Source: Bacillus sp. BP-3 (GTDB taxonomy: Bacteria > Bacillota > Bacilli > Bacillales > Bacillaceae_G). From it: DNA of 64,000 nucleotides. The number at the start of each line of letters is the position of its first letter. Position 1 is the stretch's first letter. The DNA is taken from the NCBI RefSeq assembly GCF_028401955.1, contig NZ_JAQOTJ010000003.1, positions 1-64,000 on the forward strand. The letters are read 5' to 3'. The notes under the pieces are model-generated. The model was not told the origin of the DNA and made no database searches. It saw nothing but the letters and a program-made list of their open reading frames with translations. Shown piece by piece: positions 26,147-34,371 of this stretch. The position numbers and the translations under genes were made by a program.

Positions 26147-27147
26147 TGGAAACGTTCATCAATTTGGCACACGGAGATGGAGGAGAATTAACGCATCGTC
26201 TCATTCGTGATGTATTTGTAGCTGCATTTGGTGGGAAAGATACAGCACTATTTGATGCGGCATCCTTGTATATTCCAACCGGAAACGTTGCTGTCACAAC
26301 CGATTCCTTTGTCATTAAACCAATTTTTTTTCCAGGCGGTTCGATCGGAAAATTAGCCGTTGCTGGTACGATCAATGATTTAGCTGTGAGTGGTGCAAAG
26401 CCGCTTTATTTAACGTGCGGCTTTGTCATTGAAGAAGGTTTTCCGATTGCTGATTTAAAGAAAATCGTAATCGATATGGCGAATGAAGCGAAAAAAACGG
26501 GTGTTACGATTGTTGCTGGTGACACGAAGGTAGTTGAAAAGGGAAGTGCTGACGGGGTATATATTAACACCACTGGGATTGGCGTGTATGAACAAAATAA
26601 GGGTTGCAGCCTTGCCTTTGAAGAAGGTGATGCTATTATCATCTCAGGAACGATTGGCGATCACGGCATTGCAGTCTTAACAGCAAGAGGAGATTTAGGA
26701 ATAACAGCTCCTACCTTAAGCGATTGTGCTTCACTAAACGGCATGATTGACATCGTACTTCAGCAATGCGGGACTGTTCGCATTATGCGGGATCCAACGA
26801 GAGGTGGTCTTGCTACAACACTTGTAGAAATTGCCGAAGATTTTCAAATTACGATGACAATTAATGAACGTTCGCTGCCAATTAAACAAGAGGTACATGG
26901 TGCCTGTGACATTCTAGGCTTCGATCCTCTTTATCTTGCAAATGAAGGGAAAGCCATTTTTATCGTTGCAGACAGCCAGAAAGAAAAAGTAATCGATATA
27001 TTAAAATCCCGCCCCGAAGGAAAAGATGCTACCATCATTGGCAGCATTACAAGCAAAGGAAAAGGACAGTTACTTTTGGAAACTCCCATTGGCTCTAAAC
27101 GAATGCTGAATCGATTATCGGGCACTATGTTTCCGCGTATTTGTTAA
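26146..27147 (+). CDS. hypE: Carbamoyl dehydratase HypE
   Basis: A 333-residue PurM/ThiL-fold ATPase that dehydrates the carbamoyl group on its C-terminal cysteine to thiocyanate, the source of the CN ligands. The protein ends in PRIC, with the required terminal Cys333. The N-terminal LAHGDGGELTHRLI, TTDSFVIKPIFFPGG, IVAGDTKVV and RDPTRGGLATTLVEIA blocks are the ATP-binding motifs. It is the last gene of the hydrogenase operon and is followed within a few bases by a strong terminator. Confidence 0.96.
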   Translation: METFINLAHGDGGELTHRLIRDVFVAAFGGKDTALFDAASLYIPTGNVAVTTDSFVIKPIFFPGGSIGKLAVAGTINDLAVSGAKPLYLTCGFVIEEGFPIADLKKIVIDMANEAKKTGVTIVAGDTKVVEKGSADGVYINTTGIGVYEQNKGCSLAFEEGDAIIISGTIGDHGIAVLTARGDLGITAPTLSDCASLNGMIDIVLQQCGTVRIMRDPTRGGLATTLVEIAEDFQITMTINERSLPIKQEVHGACDILGFDPLYLANEGKAIFIVADSQKEKVIDILKSRPEGKDATIIGSITSKGKGQLLLETPIGSKRMLNRLSGTMFPRIC

Positions 27148-27150
27148 ATG

Positions 27151-27180
27151 ACACCTCCTTTATTTGGAGGTGTTTTTTTA
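27151..27180 (+). terminator. Terminator of the hydrogenase operon
   Basis: ACACCTCC and GGAGGTGT form a stem with a loop of about 6 bases and a run of seven T, placed directly after hypE. Confidence 0.9.
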
Positions 27181-27290
27181 TGCTTTTGAGATTAGTATGT
27201 GTAGTATAATAGAAGGAAAGTATAAGAGATTTTTCCTGAATTGGAATATTATCGCTGTAGGAAATAACCTGATATAAGGGGGGGAGAGGA

Positions 27291-28001
27291 TTGAATAAGT
27301 ATAGTTTACTCTTATTCGATTTGGATGACACGCTTCTTGATTCCACTTGGTTTAAAGTTGGATTAGTTAAGACTCTTGAAATACATCCTATTACCAAAAA
27401 CATTGATGCATCTATATTCCTTGAAAAAAAGTTGCATATTCCTACGTCTTTATTGGAACGTTTTAAAAATCGAGAACTAACCCCAGTTGAATTTAGAAGA
27501 GCTAGGTGGAAGCACGCTTTTGCTCATTTTAATGTAATACCTGATGTAGAAGTTATTGATGAGATTGATGCACTGTTTCTTAAAACTAGTATGTCTTGCA
27601 TTGATATAAATAATTCAATTACAAGTTTATTAAATGAGTTAAAAACACATTATAACCTTGGAATAGTCAGCAATGGATTATATGATCCGCGATTAAAAAT
27701 TTTCCAAATGGGACTGTCTGAAGTATTCGGCAACGACACAATACTTCATGCGGAACAATTAGGTTATAGAAAGCCAGATTCAAAAATCTATTCGATGGCA
27801 TTGGAACGCTTTGGCAAAAAACCAGAGGAGACTCTTTTTATTGGTGATTCATGGATTCATGACGTAGTTGGACCAATAGATGCTGGAATGGATGCTATTT
27901 GGATAAACAAAAAGGGTATTTCCAAAGCCACCGCACATATTCCAATTGCAATCGTATCAGATGTGACGGAAATAAGTGATATATTGCTAGGGAGTAACTA
28001 A
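27291..28001 (+). CDS. HAD-family hydrolase (YjjG-like nucleotidase)
   Basis: A 236-residue haloacid dehalogenase-fold phosphatase. Motif I is FDLDDTLLDST (nucleophile Asp and general-acid Asp), motif II IVSNG, motif III the Lys of RKPDSKIY and motif IV IGDSWIHDVVG. The helical cap between motifs I and II and the overall pattern resemble YjjG/YfnB-type pyrimidine nucleotidases, but the substrate is not certain. Start is TTG at 27291 after a long GGGGGGGAGAGG site. Next on the same strand is a methyltransferase 37 bases on, perhaps in one operon. Confidence 0.82.
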   Translation: MNKYSLLLFDLDDTLLDSTWFKVGLVKTLEIHPITKNIDASIFLEKKLHIPTSLLERFKNRELTPVEFRRARWKHAFAHFNVIPDVEVIDEIDALFLKTSMSCIDINNSITSLLNELKTHYNLGIVSNGLYDPRLKIFQMGLSEVFGNDTILHAEQLGYRKPDSKIYSMALERFGKKPEETLFIGDSWIHDVVGPIDAGMDAIWINKKGISKATAHIPIAIVSDVTEISDILLGSN

Positions 28002-28038
28002 ATTACTAATTCAATGTAAAGAAAGGAGGCGTGTTAAT

Positions 28039-28917
28039 TTGGAAGAATATTATTGGGGCGAAAAGTTAGATTATTTAAAAAATACAAGAGATTTATATTA
28101 TAACGCTGATTATTTAGGATTTTTAGTGAATTCAGTTTGGGAAATTTCTAAGCCTGTACATATTATTGACTACGGTTGTGGGTATGGTTATTTAGGACTT
28201 AAGTTGTTACCACTGTTACCGATAGGTTCAAGATATACAGGTATTGATAAAGGACAGAAATTGATTAACGATGCAAAGAATTTGTTCCAAACTCTTCCTT
28301 ATGAAACTGAATTCATAGTGGCTGATGTTGCTGAAATTGAATTAGAGAGTAAATATGATATAGCAGTTTGTCATGCTTTTCTACTACATATGACTGATCC
28401 AATAAAAATGTTGCAGAAAATGATCGATTCGGTTGTTAATGAAGGGAATATCATATGTTTTGAACCGCACTGGATCTCCAATATGTCTTCGTATCATCTT
28501 AGTGAATACGCTCAATCAGAAATTATGCAGCTTGGTGTTCTTCAGAAACTGTTTGAAGAAGATGCAAAACGAAATGGAAAAGATGGAAACATTGGGATTA
28601 AATTACCGACATACTTAAGTAAATTAGGTGTAAAAAATATTGATTGTCGAGTTAGTGATAAAGTTAATTTTCTTGACTCTAATGCAAACCAAGCAGATAA
28701 GCAGAGATTATATGATTCTCTCAAAGAGGAAGGACTAGGAATAGCCCCCGCTGAAAGAGAAGAGTTTCTTGAACGCTTAATAAATCGAGGGGCTACAAGT
28801 AATGAGGCATATGAACAGTATAAAGCAGAACTACGATTTTCTGAGGTATTCAATATTAATTCTTCTTTAAATTATGCTCCAAGTATGAGAATTACTTTTG
28901 GGATTGTAAAAAAATGA
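28039..28917 (+). CDS. Class I SAM-dependent methyltransferase
   Basis: A 292-residue methyltransferase. Motif I IIDYGCGYGYLG is near residue 44; YTGIDKGQKLIND is the acidic loop, followed by FIVADVAEIE, YDIAVCHAFLLHM and EGNIICFEPHW. The extra ~100 residues after the Rossmann core are probably a substrate-binding part. The substrate is unknown, and the GFHTP-type small-molecule class is possible. The TTG start at 28039 has AGGAGGCG upstream. It lies between the HAD and TrmO genes on the same strand. Confidence 0.8.
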   Translation: MEEYYWGEKLDYLKNTRDLYYNADYLGFLVNSVWEISKPVHIIDYGCGYGYLGLKLLPLLPIGSRYTGIDKGQKLINDAKNLFQTLPYETEFIVADVAEIELESKYDIAVCHAFLLHMTDPIKMLQKMIDSVVNEGNIICFEPHWISNMSSYHLSEYAQSEIMQLGVLQKLFEEDAKRNGKDGNIGIKLPTYLSKLGVKNIDCRVSDKVNFLDSNANQADKQRLYDSLKEEGLGIAPAEREEFLERLINRGATSNEAYEQYKAELRFSEVFNINSSLNYAPSMRITFGIVKK

Positions 28918-28977
28918 GGAAGATATTTTATTTACTGCTGTTAAGTGTACATCATGTAAAGAAAGAAGGAAACAAAA

Positions 28978-29433
28978 TTGAATTTAATAAATATGTCTTT
29001 TATAGGTGAAGTGGCATCAATTATTGATGAAAAGGTATATGAACAGTGGGGAAATGTTGTTTCAACTATCATTATTCATCCAGAATATAAAAATGGACTA
29101 GTTGGATTAGAAGAATATTCACATGCGATCGTTATTTTTTTCATGGATCAATTTAAAGAAAAAACGCAGTCTTGGATTAGAAAACCAAGAGGGATAGAAT
29201 CTTTAGATGAAAAGGGATGTTTTGCACAAAGAACAAAGTATCGTCCGAATCCTATTGGGATTTCTACTGTTGAGATTGTATCAATTGAAGATAATGTAAT
29301 GATTGTAAAAGGATTAGATGCTAATAATAAGACGCCAGTTCTGGATATTAAGCCGTATATATCAGAATTTGATTCAAGAGAAGATACTCGTTCTCCGATA
29401 TGGATGAAGGAATTGATGAAAGATTATTTTTAA
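28978..29433 (+). CDS. trmO: tRNA m6t6A37 methyltransferase TrmO
   Basis: A 151-residue TrmO/UPF0066 (YaeB-type) beta-barrel methyltransferase, which N6-methylates t6A37 in certain threonine tRNAs using SAM. The signatures are FIGEVASI, GLEEYSHAIVIFFMDQF, FAQRTKYRPNPIGIS (SAM-binding QRxxxRPNPIG) and VLDIKPYISEFD. It lacks the longer C-terminal domain of enterobacterial TrmO, as is usual for Firmicutes short forms. Start is TTG at 28978 after GAAAGAAGGAAAC. Some members of this family may act on other substrates. Confidence 0.82.
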   Translation: MNLINMSFIGEVASIIDEKVYEQWGNVVSTIIIHPEYKNGLVGLEEYSHAIVIFFMDQFKEKTQSWIRKPRGIESLDEKGCFAQRTKYRPNPIGISTVEIVSIEDNVMIVKGLDANNKTPVLDIKPYISEFDSREDTRSPIWMKELMKDYF

Positions 29434-29532
29434 TTTATTTGATAGCGATGATAGTAATTTACGTATGTAGAAAGTATCTTTATTGCTTGTTTTAATAGAT
29501 GAAAGACTAAAGTATATGGAGGGTGTATTCTT

Positions 29533-30057
29533 ATGTTTTTTCTGCAAATGTCAGGTTTTCCAGGTTCGGGTAAGTCAACTTTGTCTAGGGAAATAGCTAA
29601 AATGACAGGTGCTATTATAATAGACCATGATATTGTGAAAACGGCACTGCTAGAATCTTTTGGGATAGATGATATTGATACAAGGCTTGCTGGTAAGATT
29701 TCGTATGATATTGAATGGGCGTTAATAGACTTTCATCTGTCACAAGGGCATGATGTGATATTTGATAGTCCTTGTTTGTATGTAGAAATGGTGGAAAAGG
29801 GGACAGCTGCGTCTAAGAAGCATCATGCAAAATACAAATATGTTGAATGTTATCTGAATGATATGCAGGAAATTGATAACAGGTTAAAAAATCGGAAGCG
29901 AATGATTAGTCAAATTCAGCATGTAGAATCGAAAGAATTATTTAAGGAATGGATTGAAAATAGTAAAAAACCATCTGATTCTCATTATTTGGTTGTTGAT
30001 TCTGGACAGCCTTTAGATTGTTATATAAATGAAGTGATGACATATGTTAATAGTTAA
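29533..30057 (+). CDS. AAA_33-type P-loop kinase
   Basis: A 174-residue P-loop NTPase with Walker A GFPGSGKSTLS at residues 8-18, a DHDIVKTAL segment in the position of the kinase acceptor Asp, and a lid-like KNRKRM segment. It resembles small zeta-toxin/chloramphenicol-phosphotransferase-like kinases common in Bacillus. The phosphate acceptor is unknown. The ATG at 29533 has GGAGGGTG upstream. It ends 50 bases before an IS66 relic, so the downstream neighbourhood has been rearranged. Confidence 0.75.
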   Translation: MFFLQMSGFPGSGKSTLSREIAKMTGAIIIDHDIVKTALLESFGIDDIDTRLAGKISYDIEWALIDFHLSQGHDVIFDSPCLYVEMVEKGTAASKKHHAKYKYVECYLNDMQEIDNRLKNRKRMISQIQHVESKELFKEWIENSKKPSDSHYLVVDSGQPLDCYINEVMTYVNS

Positions 30058-30106
30058 TAATAAATGGTGAAAGTACATATAAAAGTAAGCGTCAAATATT
30101 TTCAAC

Positions 30107-30274
30107 TACCAGGTTTTACGCGAACCTGGGCGGGTCACAACAACCGAGTCCTATCTGTGGTTATACCGTACAGGAGATGTCCCGATCGTTCTCTATGATT
30201 ATCAACCCACAAGAGCAGGAGAACATCCGAAATGTTTTTTAACTGGTTTTCAAGGATATTTACAGGTAGATGGA
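30107..30274 (+). pseudogene. IS66-family transposase (TnpC) fragment
   Basis: About 56 codons in one frame read YQVLREPGR, TTTESYLWLYRTGD, IVLYDYQPTRAGEHPK and FLTGFQGYLQVDG. This is the DDE-domain block of IS66 TnpC (usual form: ...EPGR..TTESYMWLYRTG...PIVLYEYQPSRAGEHP..FL.GFKGYLHVDG). There is no start, no rest of the transposase and no IS end nearby, so only an internal scrap remains. It runs straight into the hydrolase remnant that follows. Confidence 0.8.
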
Positions 30275-30453
30275 TTAGGAAGTACAAAATTGAGTTTTAT
30301 AGAGCTGGCTAAATTGCTAAAAGATAAATATCATATCATTTGATTTGCCTGGACATGGGAAAACACCAAGTTTTAAAAAAGATGAAGATTATGGGGCGTC
30401 ATATTTAATAAACTGGGTAGTAGCGGTAGGAAAGGACATATTTCATAACATAT
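30275..30453 (+). pseudogene. Alpha/beta hydrolase fragment
   Basis: In frame with the IS66 scrap the sequence continues FIELAKLLKDKYHII, and after a +/-1 shift gives FDLPGHGKTPSFKKDEDYG and further. This is the strand 4 to cap part of an alpha/beta hydrolase (DLPGHG). The nucleophile elbow and the rest are missing and the frame ends at 30453. It looks like the 5' part of a hydrolase gene truncated by an IS66-related rearrangement. Confidence 0.65.
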
Positions 30454-30503
30454 AGAATGGTATTTTTGTTATATAGATGCAAATATATAAAGATGGTGAA
30501 AAA

Positions 30504-31520
30504 ATGGCGGAGGAAAACAGAATAAATAAAAAGCAATATATAATTACTTTTCTCGTTTCAACAAGTTACATTTGGTTTTTGGTTATATCAGCATACAGTA
30601 TGGGGGTTCCGCAATATAACCAATTGGTCTGGGGTATAGTACTAATAACGGCATTTACATTTATCATTACAGTACCAATTTTTTATATTGGCTTGCCTCT
30701 ATTATACATTGGAGTTGTACTTGCCTGGTTCCGTATATTCTCTGTAAGGTTAATGTTGACTTATTATGTACTTTCTTGTTTTGTTTTATGGATTGCTTTA
30801 TTTCTTCCTTTAAAATTATATGGTTATTATGAAGAAAATCAGATATTCACTAAACAAGCTAAAGAACAACGGATTGTAGAAAACATAAAACAAGCAGTTG
30901 AAAAAAATAACGGTCCCATTAAAGTTGTAGATGTAACAAAGGACAGTATGCTGGAATGGAATGAAGGTACAGGAAGTCCTGATCATCCATATTTACATAT
31001 CAAATTTGAGTTATTAAACTGTGATAAACAAAAAGAAAATATTTTTAGATTTTCATGTACATCTTCTATTGAGGCCTACTACAAAGATAACAAGTGGCTG
31101 GTAGATTTTGATTCCAAAGAAAATGCAAGTGCAATGAACTTATCAAAAGATAACCAACAAGCCGAGGAAAATGATAAGAAGCAAGCCCTTACGCCTGATG
31201 AAGAAACGAATATTCGTAAAACTGCAGAATCTAAGGCAGCTCAATTATTAAAAGAAGATTATAATATAGATTTAACAATCGTAAAGTACACATTTAGAAA
31301 GAGCACGGATTCATACCAGAAAGAAAATAGACCGTTGAATCCAATTCACGCAATAACAATCAACGGATATTTAAATGAGGATCCCCAAAAAGCTGTCACG
31401 GTTAGGGTAGAATACGATCCTAATACAAAGCAATATTGGCGTCGTATATACGAAATGAGCGAAGCGGCTCAAAAAGAAATAAATAAACAGACCAAATTAA
31501 AAGAAGAGAAAAATACTTAA
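30504..31520 (+). CDS. Membrane protein with C-terminal soluble domain, unknown function
   Basis: A 338-residue protein that I do not recognise. Three to four hydrophobic segments lie in the first ~110 residues (ITFLVSTSYIWFLVISAY, then LLYIGVVLAW and WIALFLPLKLYG). A charged ~220-residue soluble part with two similar halves follows (IKVVDVTKDSM...LHIKFELL and IVKYTFRKS...ITINGYL), probably outside the membrane. The central KDNQQAEENDKKQ linker is low in complexity. I prefer the ATG at 30504, with GGTGAA just upstream, to the ATG at 30477. No function can be assigned. It stands alone between relic DNA and the convergent thrZ. Confidence 0.65.
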   Translation: MAEENRINKKQYIITFLVSTSYIWFLVISAYSMGVPQYNQLVWGIVLITAFTFIITVPIFYIGLPLLYIGVVLAWFRIFSVRLMLTYYVLSCFVLWIALFLPLKLYGYYEENQIFTKQAKEQRIVENIKQAVEKNNGPIKVVDVTKDSMLEWNEGTGSPDHPYLHIKFELLNCDKQKENIFRFSCTSSIEAYYKDNKWLVDFDSKENASAMNLSKDNQQAEENDKKQALTPDEETNIRKTAESKAAQLLKEDYNIDLTIVKYTFRKSTDSYQKENRPLNPIHAITINGYLNEDPQKAVTVRVEYDPNTKQYWRRIYEMSEAAQKEINKQTKLKEEKNT

Positions 31521-31623
31521 AAATGATATATCAAATTAGAGAAGGGCATCGTTACGGGGTCCTTCTTTTTTTATAATTTTAAAGGGAAACATTACAGAAT
31601 AAATCATTCCTCATTACATATAA

Positions 31624-31679
31624 AAGAAACCGCAAGAAGGCTCAAATTATATCTTTTGAACTTCTTGCAGTTTCTTTTT
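31624..31679. terminator. Terminator of the threonyl-tRNA synthetase gene
   Basis: AGAAACCGCAAGAAG pairs with CTTCTTGCAGTTTCT around a ~20-base loop, with A- and T-rich flanks on both sides, directly behind the minus-strand thrZ stop. A weaker hairpin at 31541-31573 may serve the plus-strand gene. Confidence 0.75.
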
Positions 31680-31682
31680 GTA

Positions 31683-33605
31683 TTATAAACTTCTATTTTG
31701 AATTTCCTGCTGAATATTTGCAAAGAATTCGTCAAATCGTACAGCTTTAGATTGTTGTTCTCCGTATTTTCGAATGTTTACTTCGTTACGCTCGGCTTCT
31801 TGATCACCAACGACAAGGACATATGGGACTTTTTGAACTTGCGCTTCTCGCATTTTATAACCGAGTTTTTCATTGCGAAGATCAAGTTCTACTCGTACAC
31901 CAGCATCTTTTAACTTTTCTTCTATTTCTTTTGCGTATTGTTCATGTACTTCGGCAGATACAGGAATGATTTTTGCTTGTACGGGAGCTAACCATGTTGG
32001 GAATGCTCCGGCAAAATGTTCAATTAAGATGCCAAAGAATCGATCTATTGAACCGAATACAGCACGGTGAATGACAACAGGACGTTGCTTTTCATTTTTT
32101 TCATTAATATAGCTTAAGTTAAATTTCTCCGGCATTTGGAAATCGAGCTGTACAGTTGCACATTGATGGCTTCTATTTAAAGCATCTTTAATGTGAAAGT
32201 CAATCTTTGGACCGTAAAACGCTCCGTCACCTTCATTGATTTTATAGCGGAAATTGAGCTCTTCTAGTACATTTTGCAGGGCGCCTTCTGCCTTGTTCCA
32301 TAACTCGTCATCTCCCATTGAATTTTCTGGTCTTGTAGAGAGCTCAACTTCATATTCAAAACCAAATGTACGATATACATAATCGATTAAATCAATGACT
32401 CCTTTTATTTCATCTTCAATTTGTTCAGGTGTTACAAAAATATGGGCATCATCTTGACAGAATGTACGAACTCTAAGAAGTCCATTAAGAGCGCCGCTAA
32501 ATTCATGACGATGGACTTGCCCAAATTCAGCCATTCGAACTGGTAAATCACGATAAGAGTGCAGCTTATTTCTAAACATTAACATGTGACCAGGGCAGTT
32601 CATTGGTTTTAAAGCAAATTTTCCATGATCAACTTCTGTGAAATACATATTCTCTTTATAATGGTCCCAATGACCGGAGTTTTCCCATAGTTTTTGATTC
32701 ATCATTAAAGGAGTACGAACTTCTTGATAATTACGCTTTTGCTGAATCCCTCGTAAAAAAGCTTCCATTTCGTTTCGGATAATTTGTCCTTTTGGTAAAT
32801 AAAATGGCATTCCTGGCGCTTCTTCAGAGAACATAAATAATTCTAATTCATTGCCTAATTTACGATGATTGCGTTTTGCGGCTTCTTCTAAAAAGATTAC
32901 ATACTCATCTAGTTCCTTTTTAGAAGGGAAGGCAACCCCATATATTCTTTGAAGGACTTGGTTATTACTGTCACCGCGCCAATATGCTCCTGAAACATTT
33001 GTTAATTTAAAAGCTTTCATAAAACCAGTAGATGGTAAATGTGGTCCGCGGCATAAGTCTAAAAATTCACTTTGTTTGTAAAGAGTTATGTTTTGATCAG
33101 CAGGGATATCTTGTAATAGCTCTAATTTTAAATGGTCACCGAGCTCTTCAAATATTTGTTTTGCTTCATCTCGGCTTACTTCGATTCGTTGAATTTCTAA
33201 ATTTTCATCAATAATGTTTTGCATCTCTTGTTCAATTTGAACTAATTCTTCAACTGCAATACTATTTGGAAGATCCATATCATAGTAAAAGCCATTTTCA
33301 ATAACAGGACCAACGCCTAAGTTGATGTGACCGTGTATTCTTTTAACGGCTTGTGCTAATATGTGGGCTGCTGTATGACGTAGCACATCTAAACCTTCTT
33401 TTGATTCTAAAGTTAGAATCTCAATTTCTGCATCTTCCTGTATGCCTCTACGTAAATCAAATAGTTGCTGATTCACTTTTCCGGCAATAGCTTTCTTTTT
33501 TAATCCAGGACTAATTGATTCTGCAATTGCCTCTAATGTAGTTCCTTTTATATACTCCTGTTCACGACCATTTGGAAAACGAATTTGAATCATTTTGTTA
33601 CTCAT
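31683..33605 (-). CDS. thrZ: Threonyl-tRNA synthetase, T-box-controlled copy
   Basis: A 640-residue class II synthetase that charges tRNA(Thr). Domains in order: TGS-like N-terminus (IQIRFPNGREQEYIKGTTLE), editing/second additional domain with HTAAHILAQAVKR (HxxxH) and CRGPHLPSTG, class II core with motif 2 FGQVHRHEFSGALNGLLRVR and motif 3 GSIDRFFGILIEHF, and the anticodon-binding C-terminus. Zinc ligands fit NCPGHM, HRHE and HRAVFGS. Two tandem T-boxes precede it, as known for thrZ of B. subtilis, which backs up ThrS under threonine limitation. The start is 33605 or 33608 (ATGATG behind GGAG). Confidence 0.93.
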   Translation of the reverse strand: MSNKMIQIRFPNGREQEYIKGTTLEAIAESISPGLKKKAIAGKVNQQLFDLRRGIQEDAEIEILTLESKEGLDVLRHTAAHILAQAVKRIHGHINLGVGPVIENGFYYDMDLPNSIAVEELVQIEQEMQNIIDENLEIQRIEVSRDEAKQIFEELGDHLKLELLQDIPADQNITLYKQSEFLDLCRGPHLPSTGFMKAFKLTNVSGAYWRGDSNNQVLQRIYGVAFPSKKELDEYVIFLEEAAKRNHRKLGNELELFMFSEEAPGMPFYLPKGQIIRNEMEAFLRGIQQKRNYQEVRTPLMMNQKLWENSGHWDHYKENMYFTEVDHGKFALKPMNCPGHMLMFRNKLHSYRDLPVRMAEFGQVHRHEFSGALNGLLRVRTFCQDDAHIFVTPEQIEDEIKGVIDLIDYVYRTFGFEYEVELSTRPENSMGDDELWNKAEGALQNVLEELNFRYKINEGDGAFYGPKIDFHIKDALNRSHQCATVQLDFQMPEKFNLSYINEKNEKQRPVVIHRAVFGSIDRFFGILIEHFAGAFPTWLAPVQAKIIPVSAEVHEQYAKEIEEKLKDAGVRVELDLRNEKLGYKMREAQVQKVPYVLVVGDQEAERNEVNIRKYGEQQSKAVRFDEFFANIQQEIQNRSL

Positions 33606-33627
33606 CATTATCACTCCATTTCATAAT

Positions 33628-33885
33628 ATAAAAAAACGCACTCATCCCTAAAACAGGGACGAGTGCGTTAATACCCGTGGTTCCACCCAGATTCCCATCA
33701 CACTAAACAAGTGTCGATGGCTCCGTGCGCTGTAACGTAGCGTCTACGGTATTGGATACTATGTTTCCCCAATACAGCTCCAAGGTGGTAAGTATATTCT
33801 TCTGCGTTTAGGAAGATCTCAGCAATTCTTCCTTCTCTGTAAAACCGTAAGAATACCTCATGTCCTTTTCATAGCTAATTGTTAT
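33628..33885 (-). promoter_or_regulatory. T-box riboswitch 2 (gene-proximal) of thrZ
   Basis: On the minus strand a T-box core GGGTGGAACCACGGG (33676-33690 region) is followed by a terminator stem (AACGCACTCGTCCCTG / CAGGG-like arms at 33630-33672) with a T run. Upstream a stem I with an AGAGAAGGAAG...CTTCC-type upper part is visible to about 33880. An ACC triplet (Thr codon) lies in the expected specifier part. Uncharged tRNA(Thr) should favour antitermination. It is nearly identical to the copy at 33902. Confidence 0.93.
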
Positions 33886-33901
33886 ATGGAATTGAGAAAA
33901 A

Positions 33902-34160
33902 TAAAAAACGCACTCATCCCTAAAACAGGGACGAGTGCGTTAATACCCGTGGTTCCACCCAGATTCCCATCGTACTAAAAAAAGTGTCGATGGCTCCGTG
34001 CGCTGTAACGTAGCGTCTACGGTATTGGATACTATGTTTCCCCAATACAGCTCCAAGGTGGTAAGTATATTCTCCTGCGTTTAGGAAGATCTCAGCAATT
34101 CTTCCTTCTCTGTAAAACCGTATAGAATATCTCGTGTCCTTTTCGTTGCTTTTTTATAGC
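33902..34160 (-). promoter_or_regulatory. T-box riboswitch 1 (promoter-proximal) of thrZ
   Basis: Same elements as the downstream copy: T-box GGGTGGAACCACGGG near 33945-33962, terminator at 33905-33944, and stem I to about 34150. The two copies are almost the same base for base over ~230 positions, with a handful of differences. They act in series, so two uncharged tRNA(Thr) molecules are needed for full read-through. Confidence 0.93.
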
Positions 34161-34178
34161 ATTAGTATGTTGATTCAT

Positions 34179-34207
34179 AATATACAATATTTAAATAATT
34201 TTTGCAA
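34179..34207 (-). promoter_or_regulatory. Sigma-A promoter of the thrZ leader
   Basis: Minus strand: TTGCAA (34207-34202), 17-base spacer, TATATT (34184-34179). It sits just upstream of T-box 1. Confidence 0.65.
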
Positions 34208-34371
34208 ATATTTTTTGGAATGAATTGTATTTTTTATAATTTAATATATGTAAAAAGAAAACTTATTTTACAAAAAGTCTCAAAAAATAAACGGTAAATA
34301 TGCGAATTCTGATATACTACAAATAAATATCAGAAAAAACAGAAAATATCAAGAAGGAGGATGAGAAGAGT

